A stretch of 64,000 bases of DNA from JAUILA01 sp964563925 (lineage in GTDB: Bacteria; Bacteroidota; Bacteroidia; Cytophagales; Cyclobacteriaceae): contig CAZLZD010000004.1 of the NCBI GenBank assembly GCA_964563925.1, positions 1-64,000 of the forward strand. Direction: 5' to 3'. A program made the translations under genes and the position numbers. Every line of letters begins with the position of its first letter. The first letter of the stretch is position 1. Of the stretch, positions 1-8,815 are shown piece by piece. The notes under the pieces are model-generated. The model had not been told where the DNA came from, searched no databases, and saw only the letters and a list, made by a program, of their open reading frames with translations.

Positions 1-1654
1 CCACCCGGGCATCCGGTGTTTTTAATTCCGGCTGCCTGGCCGGCGGCGCAGGCTTCTGCTCAGCTGAAGCAGCCGATGAGTTGAACGTGCTGAGTTCAGA
101 TTGGGAAAGCCGGTTACCCGCCGGAATATTATTCAACGTATAAAAAACATCACGGTGCAGTAATGGCTCATTATTTCCGGCCGCGCGGATACCCAATAAG
201 GTGAGGCGGTGTACATAATGCGTGGCCAGCGTATCCAGTACGATACGTACAGACATGCCGTCATCTGCTACCTTCACTCCCTTCACCTCGTGGTCCCGCA
301 TGTCAACGGGCGGACTCCCGTAGACGGGATAATATTTGTAGGTATAGCTGCCCACACGATAGGAGGCTATATCCTTTGCAGTTTCTTTGTCAACCGGCCT
401 GGTAAATGTAATCTCAAAACCATCAGGCCGTGCATGTACCTCGTGCATTTCAAAGGGAGTCCGTCCCGTATAAATAAGACGCTGAAGCCCTTCATTCGCG
501 TCGCCGGCCGAGCCCCAGCCCCGATTGGTTTCGCCCACAAACAGGGAACCGTCTTCAGCCCAGACCATACGCAGCACCCCAGACTTGAAACCACTCCTGA
601 AATCCCAGGCGGCTCCCTGGTATTCTCCATTTACTTTCTCCAGGTAAATACGCATGATCTTGGACTGCCCCTGGTCACCAACGAGGACCTGTCCGGCAAA
701 CGGTCCGAAATTGCCCTCCGGAATTACCTGTATATCAGAGTTGGATATCCCCAGTACACCATGGGGCAGCCAGACTGCCGGCGGCTGGAAGGCATCGTAC
801 TTCTCTTTCATGTCATACACCGTTTTATAACGGCCGTTCATCACATTCTCCGGTTTAATTGCCCGGCCGCTCGCATCACGATCCTTTCGCGGATCAACCT
901 CGGCATACACCTGCTCGGTCGTCAGGTCCAGGGGAGAACCCTCCATCCCGGTCCAGCGCAATCCGGCCGGATGTCCGGTGAAACTCCCCTTTTTAACATG
1001 CCATAAGCCGCCACTTCCTACCCAGTCACCCTGGTTGTCTGTATAGAAGAATTCTCCGTCTATGAATCCCAGTCCGGCCGGGGATCGCATTCCGGTGGCC
1101 CAGGGCTCCATCTGTCCGTCCGGACTGATCTTCATAGTCCAGCCTCTCCAGGGAACCCGGCTCTCTCCGCGCCACCATTCCTCGTCGCCAAAGGCCACGT
1201 TCCCGGTAACAAACATATCCCCCCCGGGCGATATCTTGGGCCCGAAACTGTATTCATGGTAATGTCCGGAAACCGGCCAGGCATACACGGTTTCAAACAG
1301 GTCGGCATATCCGTCATTATTAGTGTCTTCCAGGCGGGTAAGCTCACTTCGCTGCGCACAGTACAAGGATCCTTCATGCCAGGCGAGGCCTAGTATCTCA
1401 TGCAGTCCGCTGGCAAACTTCCGCCAGTAAGGCTGTCCCGAAGTCGGGTTATCCACCAGGAATACGTCTCCCCTTCGGGTACTGATGGCCAGCTGGCCCG
1501 TAGGAAGCATGGCAAGACCGCCTACTTCCAGCAGGGTTCCTTCAGGCGAACTCACCTTTACGATCTTGAAGTACGCATCCTCGGGAGAGGGCTGTGCCAT
1601 AGCCGGTGAAGACAGTAAAAGGAAAACAGAGAGTATGTAAATAATATTCTTCAT
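1..1654 (-). CDS. Secreted sugar-dehydrogenase-like beta-propeller protein (PVC-type, 3' end outside window)
   Basis: The reading frame opens with ATG at 1654 on the minus strand and runs without a stop to the window edge, giving about 551 visible residues. The first 21 residues form a signal peptide (hydrophobic core, then AMA-Q). The rest resembles the glucose/sorbosone dehydrogenase or NHL-type six-bladed propeller domain of PVC-type haem-binding proteins: 'VGGLAMLPTGQLAIST', 'LGLAWHEGSLYCAQR', 'DTNNDGYAD' and 'GMRSPAGLGF' mark successive blades. After about residue 420 an Ig-like segment begins ('DGFEITFTRPVDKETA'), as in related Bacteroidota proteins. A cytochrome c domain may follow beyond the window, but none is visible. 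The start codon lies 2 bases after the stop of the DUF1080 gene, so the two are co-transcribed. Likely a periplasmic or surface carbohydrate oxidation protein; the substrate cannot be read from sequence. Confidence 0.82.
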   Translation of the reverse strand, partial: MKNIIYILSVFLLLSSPAMAQPSPEDAYFKIVKVSSPEGTLLEVGGLAMLPTGQLAISTRRGDVFLVDNPTSGQPYWRKFASGLHEILGLAWHEGSLYCAQRSELTRLEDTNNDGYADLFETVYAWPVSGHYHEYSFGPKISPGGDMFVTGNVAFGDEEWWRGESRVPWRGWTMKISPDGQMEPWATGMRSPAGLGFIDGEFFYTDNQGDWVGSGGLWHVKKGSFTGHPAGLRWTGMEGSPLDLTTEQVYAEVDPRKDRDASGRAIKPENVMNGRYKTVYDMKEKYDAFQPPAVWLPHGVLGISNSDIQVIPEGNFGPFAGQVLVGDQGQSKIMRIYLEKVNGEYQGAAWDFRSGFKSGVLRMVWAEDGSLFVGETNRGWGSAGDANEGLQRLIYTGRTPFEMHEVHARPDGFEITFTRPVDKETAKDIASYRVGSYTYKYYPVYGSPPVDMRDHEVKGVKVADDGMSVRIVLDTLATHYVHRLTLLGIRAAGNNEPLLHRDVFYTLNNIPAGNRLSQSELSTFNSSAASAEQKPAPPARQPELKTPDARV

Positions 1655-1656
1655 GA

Positions 1657-3414
1657 TCAAAAGAGGATTGAATAAGTGAGTGATGTACCAAGGGGAGCGA
1701 CAAGTTCCATCTCCCCGTCAGCGGTCAGCCGGATCTCCGCGTTGACGGAATTGTCAAGACGGACGAAATAATTACCCCGGCCCAGGATCCGGTATAATCC
1801 CTTATCCACTTCGCTGACTTTCTCGCCATGTCCAACCCGCACATACAATGGCGAATTTGTGGATGAGGAAACCGTCCGGCGAATACCCTTTCCGGAGGGC
1901 AGGGGCTGAAGCTGGTCGTCGATCGTATAGGTTCCGATGGAATAGGAGAATGACATTTTGCCTTCATCCAGGATGCGGTAGCCATTAATATGAAACCGGA
2001 GTCCGGTGGTATCTTCCTTCCACTGCCCGGAAAGCGGCTGCACAGGCGGAGAGGTTCCGTCAAGGTAACAAATCGTACCCCTGGGTACCGAAGACCCGTC
2101 CCCGCGGTCATGCCACATGGGTGTGGTATTGAGGAAAGCTCCGCGCCAGGCATGTACGACCGAACCATTGTCCATATCATAGGTGTAGTGCACATTCTCC
2201 CGGGTACCCACCGAAACGGCACGTACCACCCTGCCCTCTTCGGGAATATCCATGAAACTGCGCAGCACTTCCGGCGCTTCCAGGTAGATCGGATCGACCA
2301 TCGAGGAAACATTCACAGTAGCATCGGCCAGTTCGGTCATCCGGAACCCGGGACCCTCGACCCGTACACTCAGGCCTGGCGTGACCCATTCGTATACTTT
2401 GGCATACCTTACTTCAAAGGGCACTTCTCCTGCAGGCAGGGTTAGTGACCCTTCTCCATTCCATCCTGTAAACGGGATAACCGGGCTGCCGTTGACGATC
2501 AGCGCACCGCTGCCCCCCGGGAAATTAGCTTCAAATTTATAGGTCCCTTCCGTTTTTACAGCCAGGGTGCCCGTGTAGCGGATGAGAAAATCATTCTGCG
2601 AAGGACTGACCTCCGGGGTCATCAGGGGAATTTCGCCCGTCGCTTCCGGGGGCAAGGTCGCATAATCCGGTTCGTCAATGAACTTACCCTTGAAGGAGGT
2701 GTAGCTGACATCCTTGAGAACCGGCTTCGGGCTGTCAAAGGGAATGAGTCTCATATCACGGAAGGCAACCGGACCGTGATCCCCCTGTATCCTGATGGGG
2801 CCGCGGGCACGCTCCTCACCCATCGCCCCTCGGGTAGGACCGGTCAGCTCTATATCCGAATGGATCTCGACCCCGTTAAGTGTCACGCTTAAGCGGGCAT
2901 TATCCGTTTTAGTACCTGATTCATCAAACACCGGCGCCGTAAACGAAATGACCATATGCTGCCAAAGACCTGGTGCACGACTTGCATTCTGCCGCGGGGC
3001 ACGACCGCCGTAACCTGTTTCCTGGTCGGTCCACCGTTCGTACACCCCTCCGTTATCGGCCGAGCTGGGTACCTTCACCCCCCAGCTGTCACGCAGCTGA
3101 ACTTCGTAATTACCATGAAGGTATACGCCGGAGTTGGAACCCGGGAACATCATGTAATAGAAGGACAGGTCAAAATTACCGTATTCTTCCTGGGAATACA
3201 GGTCAGCCCCCTTGTTGCGCTTACCCGGCATGTTTAACAGGACCCCGGAACCATCCATGGTATTGACCTTGCCGGATTCCGGGTGCACAGACACCTCGCC
3301 GGTTTCTGACCAGGAGCCGCCCAGCGGAAATGATATTCCCTGGAATGAAATTTTATCCTGGGCCTGAATGACTGTTCCGGCCGCGCATAATAAGCAGAGT
3401 AAAAGCAATCGCAT
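1657..3414 (-). CDS. Secreted DUF1080 (3-keto-disaccharide hydrolase-like) protein with PA14-like domain
   Basis: A 585-residue protein with a clear signal peptide (RLLLLCLLCAAGTVIQAQ). Residues of about 30-225 carry the concanavalin-like fold of the DUF1080 family, with its typical segments 'NSGVYLHGNYEVQLRDSWG', 'NGGVYERWTD' and 'GPIRIQGDHGPVAFRDMRL'. Residues of about 260-365 look like a PA14-type beta domain ('FLIRYTGTLAVKTEGTYKFE', 'GALIVNGSPVI'). The C-terminal 200 residues are beta-rich and not assigned. Some DUF1080 members are known to hydrolyse 3-keto-glycosides, which would pair well with the downstream dehydrogenase-like protein; that link is inference. Its stop sits 2 bases before the next start, so this is the first gene of a two-gene unit reading left. 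Confidence 0.82.
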   Translation of the reverse strand: MRLLLLCLLCAAGTVIQAQDKISFQGISFPLGGSWSETGEVSVHPESGKVNTMDGSGVLLNMPGKRNKGADLYSQEEYGNFDLSFYYMMFPGSNSGVYLHGNYEVQLRDSWGVKVPSSADNGGVYERWTDQETGYGGRAPRQNASRAPGLWQHMVISFTAPVFDESGTKTDNARLSVTLNGVEIHSDIELTGPTRGAMGEERARGPIRIQGDHGPVAFRDMRLIPFDSPKPVLKDVSYTSFKGKFIDEPDYATLPPEATGEIPLMTPEVSPSQNDFLIRYTGTLAVKTEGTYKFEANFPGGSGALIVNGSPVIPFTGWNGEGSLTLPAGEVPFEVRYAKVYEWVTPGLSVRVEGPGFRMTELADATVNVSSMVDPIYLEAPEVLRSFMDIPEEGRVVRAVSVGTRENVHYTYDMDNGSVVHAWRGAFLNTTPMWHDRGDGSSVPRGTICYLDGTSPPVQPLSGQWKEDTTGLRFHINGYRILDEGKMSFSYSIGTYTIDDQLQPLPSGKGIRRTVSSSTNSPLYVRVGHGEKVSEVDKGLYRILGRGNYFVRLDNSVNAEIRLTADGEMELVAPLGTSLTYSILF

Positions 3415-3507
3415 AAAGAAGATGTTTAAACAGTAAGATAAGGTAATATTAAGAAAAATTGACCGGAATTTTTGTGTAACTTACTTACAACCAAGTAAAC
3501 CTTTTTC

Positions 3508-4215
3508 ATGAATGAACCTGCCAGAACCGCGGTGGTCACCGGAGGCAACCGGGGGATAGGATTCGAAGTATGCAGGCAGCTGGCCAAAAAGGGGATTCAC
3601 GTGATCATGACCAGCAGGGACCCGAAAAAAGGCATTGAAGCCCGGGACAGACTGAAGAAAGAAGGCATTGAGGTGGAATTTCATGTACTGGATGTCAACA
3701 GCGGGGCCAGTGTCAGGGAATTTTTCCACATCATGGAATCTCATCACGACCGGATTGACATCCTGGTAAACAATGCAGCCGTGCATTATGACAGCCAGCA
3801 GCATGCACTCGATGCAAATATGACAATCGTACTGGAAGCCCTGGATACCAACCTCCTGGGGCCTTGGCGTACCTGCCAGTATGCGGTCCCTGTAATGAAG
3901 CGGAATAAGTATGGCCGCATCGTAAATGTAAGCAGCGGTGCAGGTTCGCTGGCAGAAATGAAAGGGGGTACACCCGCTTATTCAGCCTCAAAGGCAGCCC
4001 TCAATGTCCTTACCATTAAACTCGCCTCAGAGCTTCAAGGCACCAATATCCTGGTAAATTCGGTATGCCCGGGCTGGGTGAAAACCGACATGGGCGGTCC
4101 GCATGCCCCCCGCAGCGTGGAGAAAGGGGCAAGTGGCATCGTCTGGGCAGCCACCCTGGACAAGGACGGGCCGACCGGGGGCTTCTTTCGCGACGGTAAA
4201 CCGATTGCATGGTAA
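3508..4215 (+). CDS. Short-chain dehydrogenase/reductase (carbonyl-reductase-like SDR)
   Basis: A 235-residue classical SDR. The cofactor motif TGGNRGIG is at residues 11-18, the structural NNAA at 88-91, the catalytic serine in 'VSSGAGSL' near 142, and the YSASK motif with Tyr158 and Lys162. 'PGWVKTDMGG' follows at about 188-197. Arg at position 37 after the second strand favours NADPH. The best family match is carbonyl reductase or plant-type SDRs that reduce small carbonyls; the substrate is unknown. It ends 52 bases before batB, and no functional link to it is apparent. Confidence 0.9.
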   Translation: MNEPARTAVVTGGNRGIGFEVCRQLAKKGIHVIMTSRDPKKGIEARDRLKKEGIEVEFHVLDVNSGASVREFFHIMESHHDRIDILVNNAAVHYDSQQHALDANMTIVLEALDTNLLGPWRTCQYAVPVMKRNKYGRIVNVSSGAGSLAEMKGGTPAYSASKAALNVLTIKLASELQGTNILVNSVCPGWVKTDMGGPHAPRSVEKGASGIVWAATLDKDGPTGGFFRDGKPIAW

Positions 4216-4267
4216 CAGTTTTCCATTACGCTTCTCTTTCTCTTTCCGTTTCCGCATATTTGCCAAC

Positions 4268-5236
4268 ATGACGTGGCTGTATGAGTTTTCCCTGACAGAA
4301 TGGGTGTTTATCGGGCTGTTCATACTTCTGTATGTGCTGTTCCTGACACGTATGATCCATATTGCCCGTAAATTGCATACCCGTTTTACAGGGATCGCCG
4401 TAAAAATCGTTCTGCGTACCCTGTATTTCTCGCTTCTCCTCATCGCCTTGCTGGGGCCTTCATTCGGAGAATCCAGGCGGGAAATAAAGTCGGTCGGAAA
4501 GGATATATTTATGCTGGTAGACCTGTCCCAGTCCATGGATGCCACCGATGTACAGCCCTCCCGGCTGGCCAAGGTAAAATTCGAACTTAAAAATATTGTG
4601 GAGGCATTCAGTTCTGACCGGATGGGCATTATCATATTCTCCTCTGAAGCCTTTATGCAGGTGCCCCTCACCTACGACCAGAATGCGCTTAACCTGTTCA
4701 TAGAGACGCTGAACACGGGCCTGGTCCCCAATTCAGGCACCGATTTCTCTCCCCCGCTGCGCATGGCACTGGAAAAACTTAATGACGAAGACTCCCCGAT
4801 CACCCAGCAGAAATCCAAAGTAATCCTGTTGATCAGTGACGGAGAGGATTTCGGGGAGAATACCGGTGATATCGTGGATGAAGTTGAAAGTTCAGGCATC
4901 AAGCTGTTCAGCCTGGGGGTTGGTACCGAAAGAGGAAGCCGCATACCGATGCGTACCGGCTTTAAAAAAGACAATGACGGGAATGATGTAATAACACAGC
5001 TCGACAGTCGTTCACTGAAACAACTGGCCAGCGATACTGACGGCAAGTATTTTGAGATAAATGAAACCAGGAATGACGTTTCCCGGTTAATTAATACAAT
5101 AAAGGGTATTGAAGGAGAATTACGCGATTCACGACAGGTGGACGTGTCGGCCAACAGGTATTATTACTTCCTGATTGCCGCATTGGCCCTTATTTTGCTT
5201 GATATTCTCCTGAGCTTTAAGACTGTAAGATTATAA
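4268..5236 (+). CDS. batB: BatB-like von Willebrand factor A membrane protein
   Basis: The chosen start at 4268 gives 322 residues and avoids a long overlap with the upstream SDR. Two hydrophobic segments lie at residues of about 11-27 and 46-64, then a VWA domain begins with the MIDAS motif DLSQS at 85-89. Further VWA landmarks are 'GIIIFSSEAF', 'NSGTDFSPPL' and 'VILLISDGEDFGEN'. A single C-terminal membrane helix is at about 297-316. This is the layout of BatB in the Bacteroidota Bat (aerotolerance) cluster, where VWA proteins work with a TPR partner. batC follows after 3 bases. The usual moxR, DUF58 and batA genes are absent from this locus. Confidence 0.88.
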   Translation: MTWLYEFSLTEWVFIGLFILLYVLFLTRMIHIARKLHTRFTGIAVKIVLRTLYFSLLLIALLGPSFGESRREIKSVGKDIFMLVDLSQSMDATDVQPSRLAKVKFELKNIVEAFSSDRMGIIIFSSEAFMQVPLTYDQNALNLFIETLNTGLVPNSGTDFSPPLRMALEKLNDEDSPITQQKSKVILLISDGEDFGENTGDIVDEVESSGIKLFSLGVGTERGSRIPMRTGFKKDNDGNDVITQLDSRSLKQLASDTDGKYFEINETRNDVSRLINTIKGIEGELRDSRQVDVSANRYYYFLIAALALILLDILLSFKTVRL

Positions 5237-5239
5237 TGT

Positions 5240-6133
5240 ATGAAGTGGATCCTCACTTTTGTTTTTGTCGCCGCAATGGCCAATGACATCGACCGGATTG
5301 CCCGGGTCAATGCGCTTAAGGAAGAGGCGCGTATTGCGTATAATTCCGGGAATTATGAAAAGGCCCTGGAAAATTACCGGTACCTGATCGATTCCATGCA
5401 GGTGAATGATGACAAGGTCATGCTTAACCTGGCCAACACCCTTTATCAGCTCAAAGACACTACCCAGGCCATTAATACCTACCAGTCGGTGGCCGGGAGT
5501 CCGGATAAGGGAATCGGATCGGTGGCTCATCAGCAACTGGGTATTCTTTCCAATCGTACCGGCAACGCTCAGGAGGCACTTGAGCACTTTAAGCAGGCTC
5601 TGAGAAAAGACCCGGCCAACGAGGATGCCCGATACAATTATGAGTTGCTGAAGAAAGTGCTGGAAGACGAAAAAAAGAAACAGGAAGAAGAACAGAAGCA
5701 GGATAAGAAAGACCAGGAGGACAAGAAAAAGGAAGAGGGGGATCAGGAAAAAGAGCAGCAGCAAAAGCAGCAAAAACAGGATCAGGAGCAAAACAAGGAA
5801 GGCGAAGAAAATAAGGAGCAGAAGGAACAATCCGAGCAGGGGGAAAAAGACGAGGAGCAGCAACAAAAGGATAGCGAACAAACGAAAGAAGGCGAGCAGA
5901 AAGAGGAGCCCCAGCAGGAAAAGGACGGAACTCCTGAAAACCAGGAAGAGCAGGACAAGCAAAAGAATGAAGCCCGCCAGAAAGAGATCGCCGAGCGGCT
6001 CAAGGATATGAAGATCAGCGAGGAAAAAGCACGCATGATCCTGGAGGCGATGAAAAACAATGAAATCCAGTATATCCAGCAAAATAAACGGAAGGCAACG
6101 AAAAAGAGGGATTCCTCCAAGCCCGACTGGTAG
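5240..6133 (+). CDS. batC: BatC-like TPR protein
   Basis: A 297-residue protein with an N-terminal hydrophobic signal (MKWILTFVFVAAMA), TPR repeats over residues of about 25-130 ('AYNSGNYEKALENYRYL', 'GNAQEALEHFKQALRKDP'), then about 100 residues made almost wholly of E, K, Q and D, and a conserved tail 'KISEEKARMILEAMKNNE'. The tail and the charged linker are typical of BatC in Bacteroidota. It probably acts in the periplasm as a scaffold with BatB. The low-complexity part produces a long leucine-rich reading frame on the other strand that is not a gene. A weak hairpin follows its stop. Confidence 0.87.
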   Translation: MKWILTFVFVAAMANDIDRIARVNALKEEARIAYNSGNYEKALENYRYLIDSMQVNDDKVMLNLANTLYQLKDTTQAINTYQSVAGSPDKGIGSVAHQQLGILSNRTGNAQEALEHFKQALRKDPANEDARYNYELLKKVLEDEKKKQEEEQKQDKKDQEDKKKEEGDQEKEQQQKQQKQDQEQNKEGEENKEQKEQSEQGEKDEEQQQKDSEQTKEGEQKEEPQQEKDGTPENQEEQDKQKNEARQKEIAERLKDMKISEEKARMILEAMKNNEIQYIQQNKRKATKKRDSSKPDW

Positions 6134-6171
6134 TCTGCCCCTGCAGAATTCAATGCCCGCTGCCACCTTGC

Positions 6172-6195
6172 AACCCGCAGGTAAGGCCGGGTTTT
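6172..6195 (+). terminator. Possible weak intrinsic terminator after batC
   Basis: AACCCG and CGGGTT form a 6-bp stem around a 10-base loop, followed by TTTT. The stem is short, so termination would be partial. Confidence 0.35.
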
Positions 6196-6210
6196 CTGAC
6201 GCGATTTCAT

Positions 6211-6218
6211 TAATTTTG
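6211..6218 (+). promoter_or_regulatory. Candidate -7 promoter box for the thiolase gene
   Basis: TAATTTTG matches the Bacteroidota -7 consensus TAnnTTTG exactly and lies 27 bases before the thiolase start at 6246. No convincing -33 TTG is seen. Start-site mapping would settle it. Confidence 0.45.
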
Positions 6219-6245
6219 AAGAATTCCAACCCATAATCAAGAAAC

Positions 6246-7424
6246 ATGAATAATGTATATATCGTATCTGCCGTTCGAACGCCCATCGGAAGCTTCGGAG
6301 GCAGTTTAGCTTCTCTCACCGCTATTGAGCTCGGCATAGCGGCAATTAAAGGCGCACTCAAAAAAGCCGGCGTTTCCGCGGATGAAGTTACCGAGGTGTT
6401 CATGGGAAATGTTGTCTCGGCCAACCTGGGGCAGGCACCTGCCCGGCAAGCGTCGGTGGGAGCGGGAATAGGATATAACGTACCCTGTACCACCGTAAAC
6501 AAAGTCTGTTCAAGCGGTATGAAATCGGTCATGCTGGGTGCGCAGTCAATTATGCTGGGACATAATGATGTCGTGGTAGCCGGGGGCATGGAGAGTATGT
6601 CGAATATACCTTATTATGTGCCGAAAGCACGTTACGGGTACAAATACGGACACGGACAACTGATCGACGGACTCATGCAGGATGGCCTTTGGGAAGTCTA
6701 CCATGGTTTTCCCATGGGTAATTGTGCCGACAATACGGCGAAAGAAATGAGCATAAGCCGGGAAATGCAGGATGAATATGCCATCAGTTCCTACAAACGG
6801 TCGGCCAGTGCCTGGGAAAGCGGCAAATTCAATGATGAAGTGATCCCTGTGGAAGTACCCCAGCGCAAAGGGGACCCGGTCCTGGTCAGTGAAGATGAAG
6901 AGTATAAGAATGTCAGGTTTGATAAAATCCCTTCGCTCCGTCCCGTATTTTCTAAAGAAGGTACTGTGACAGCGGCCAACGCCTCCACGATCAACGACGG
7001 TGCTTCGGCCCTGATCCTGGTCAGTGAAGAAAAAATGAATGAACTTGGTTTAACTCCGATCGCACGTATCCGGGGGTTTGCGGATGCCGCCCAGGAGCCG
7101 ATCTGGTTTACCACCTCCCCTTCACTGGCTATTCCGAAGGCCATAAAAAGGGCAGGAATCAGCGCCGAAGAGGTCGACTTTTATGAAATAAATGAAGCAT
7201 TCGCAGCCGTGGCCATTGCCAACAACATGCAATTGAAGCTCGACCCGGAGAAGGTGAATGTTCATGGGGGGGCTGTGGCTCTCGGACACCCCCTGGGGGC
7301 TTCCGGTGCGCGGATCATCACCACGCTCAACGGAGTGCTTAACGCCAACAAAGGAAAGATCGGGGTGGCTGGAATATGTAACGGCGGCGGCGGGGCCTCC
7401 GCCATTGTGATCGAAAAAGTATAG
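6246..7424 (+). CDS. Acetyl-CoA C-acetyltransferase (thiolase)
   Basis: A 392-residue type II thiolase of full length. The acylated nucleophile is Cys88 in 'NKVCSSGMKS'; the C-terminal catalytic motifs are 'GHPLGASGAR' (His348) and 'GICNGGGGAS' (Cys378). It condenses two acetyl-CoA to acetoacetyl-CoA or runs the reverse reaction in fatty-acid or ketone breakdown. The direction cannot be told from sequence. It has its own promoter box and is not in an obvious operon with beta-oxidation genes; fadD lies about 14 kb away on the other strand. Confidence 0.95.
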   Translation: MNNVYIVSAVRTPIGSFGGSLASLTAIELGIAAIKGALKKAGVSADEVTEVFMGNVVSANLGQAPARQASVGAGIGYNVPCTTVNKVCSSGMKSVMLGAQSIMLGHNDVVVAGGMESMSNIPYYVPKARYGYKYGHGQLIDGLMQDGLWEVYHGFPMGNCADNTAKEMSISREMQDEYAISSYKRSASAWESGKFNDEVIPVEVPQRKGDPVLVSEDEEYKNVRFDKIPSLRPVFSKEGTVTAANASTINDGASALILVSEEKMNELGLTPIARIRGFADAAQEPIWFTTSPSLAIPKAIKRAGISAEEVDFYEINEAFAAVAIANNMQLKLDPEKVNVHGGAVALGHPLGASGARIITTLNGVLNANKGKIGVAGICNGGGGASAIVIEKV

Positions 7425-7441
7425 CTTCGTATATTGCATCT

Positions 7442-8764
7442 ATGAGAAAACTATTTTTTGCGCTCTGCCTCCTGTGGGCGTCAGCAGTCTCCGCCCAGGT
7501 GGAGGTTCGAACATACCACGACCCGGACCAACGTGAATTACTGAAGGAACATTACTATGTCACCTCCCCCGGATCTACAATTATTGTTGGTCAGTATAAG
7601 CAGTATCATCCCAACCAGAACCTGGCTGTCGAAGGAGAATATGTCGACGGGTACCGTAACGGAGAATTCCACGAATACTATCCCTCCGGACAACTGCAGC
7701 GTACCATCGCCTATCAGATGGGCACCCGGGAAGGACCGGTGAAGGTTTTTGATGAAAGAGGAAACCTGATCCAGACAGCCGTTTATCATGGCAACAAATT
7801 ATCTGACAGCCTTTTCCTGTATTATCCGGACGGATCGCTGCACAGCAAGGGCCGTTTTGTGGAGGACCGGCCAGACGGTTTGCTTGTGGAGTATTTTGAA
7901 ACCGGTAAACTCAAGCGCGAAATCAATTATGCCAATGGAAAGCAGAACGGCGTAACCAAAAATTATTACCCCAGCGGAATCCTGATGTCAGAAGGACACT
8001 ACGCCGATGGTGTCCTGGATGGAAACTATACAACCTACTATCCGTCAGGCAGCATTCAGAATGAATCTGAAATGAAGCAAGGTGAGAAAAGCGGCGTTTT
8101 CCGAAATTATGATGAGGAGGGAAACCTTCTGCTTGAAGGACACTACCAGGCAGGTAAGCTCCATGGTGAAAACAAAGGGTATTATCCCGACGGTACGCTG
8201 AGGCATGCGTTTAATTATACCGCAGGTACGAAAACAGGATTCAACGAAAGTTATTATCCGTCCGGTAAAAAGGAAGCCACCTTCGAGATCAATGGCTCGG
8301 AAATGAAGACCACGCGTTATTACGATGATGGCACCCTGCAGTCGGTGGAGAGGTTCACCAATGGGAAATTACAGGGACTTTCAAGGTATTATGACGAACA
8401 AGGCGACCTGCGTACCGAAGTGAATTACCACCAGGGACAGTTTCACGGTCCCCGAACGGAATACCATCCCGGCAACATCCCGGCACTCAAACAGGAATTC
8501 AGCTACGGAGACCGGATTGGCCTTCATGAAGAATTTTATGTGGACGGGCAAAGAAAATCCATGACCACCTACAAATCGGATAAGAAACATGGGCCGTATC
8601 AGGCATGGTACGAGGATGGCACACTGAAAGAGGAAGGTGAATTCGGGGGAAACCGTAAAGTGCTGGAGTGGAGGTATTTCGATTCATCCGGGGAGCTTGT
8701 ACGCGTGGAAATATACAGAAACGGTTTGCTGTCGGAAACAAAAACCGCCCCCTTTGAACAATAA
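7442..8764 (+). CDS. Secreted MORN/YwqK-repeat protein
   Basis: A 440-residue protein with a signal peptide (LFFALCLLWASAVSAQ). Nearly the whole mature part is made of repeats of about 22-24 residues of the type 'YYPSGxLxxExxYxxGxxxG', the MORN_2 family often labelled YwqK antitoxin in databases. About fifteen repeats can be counted. In Bacteroidota these are exported beta-repeat proteins of unknown role, and the antitoxin label should not be taken as function: no toxin gene is next to it. A TATATTGC box lies directly before the start, hinting at a leaderless mRNA. Confidence 0.82.
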   Translation: MRKLFFALCLLWASAVSAQVEVRTYHDPDQRELLKEHYYVTSPGSTIIVGQYKQYHPNQNLAVEGEYVDGYRNGEFHEYYPSGQLQRTIAYQMGTREGPVKVFDERGNLIQTAVYHGNKLSDSLFLYYPDGSLHSKGRFVEDRPDGLLVEYFETGKLKREINYANGKQNGVTKNYYPSGILMSEGHYADGVLDGNYTTYYPSGSIQNESEMKQGEKSGVFRNYDEEGNLLLEGHYQAGKLHGENKGYYPDGTLRHAFNYTAGTKTGFNESYYPSGKKEATFEINGSEMKTTRYYDDGTLQSVERFTNGKLQGLSRYYDEQGDLRTEVNYHQGQFHGPRTEYHPGNIPALKQEFSYGDRIGLHEEFYVDGQRKSMTTYKSDKKHGPYQAWYEDGTLKEEGEFGGNRKVLEWRYFDSSGELVRVEIYRNGLLSETKTAPFEQ

Positions 8765-8788
8765 GCTTCTTTTATTAGTGGAATTTAA

Positions 8789-8806
8789 TAACTTCGGACA
8801 TCCGAA
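8789..8806 (+). promoter_or_regulatory. purC promoter box with overlapping palindrome
   Basis: TAACTTCG (8789-8796) is a one-base variant of the TAnnTTTG box. It overlaps the perfect palindrome TTCGGACATCCGAA (8793-8806), which ends 9 bases before the purC start at 8816. The palindrome could be an operator or a short hairpin at the mRNA 5' end. Confidence 0.35.
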
Positions 8807-8815
8807 ACCCGTATC

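Noticed and set aside
209..1006. 265-codon plus-strand frame at the left edge
   Set aside because: Antisense to the partial propeller protein, which has a signal peptide and domain motifs.
5231..6589. 452-codon minus-strand frame rich in Leu and Phe
   Set aside because: It is the mirror of the Glu/Lys/Gln-rich part of batC; no signal, no family features, and batC itself is clear.
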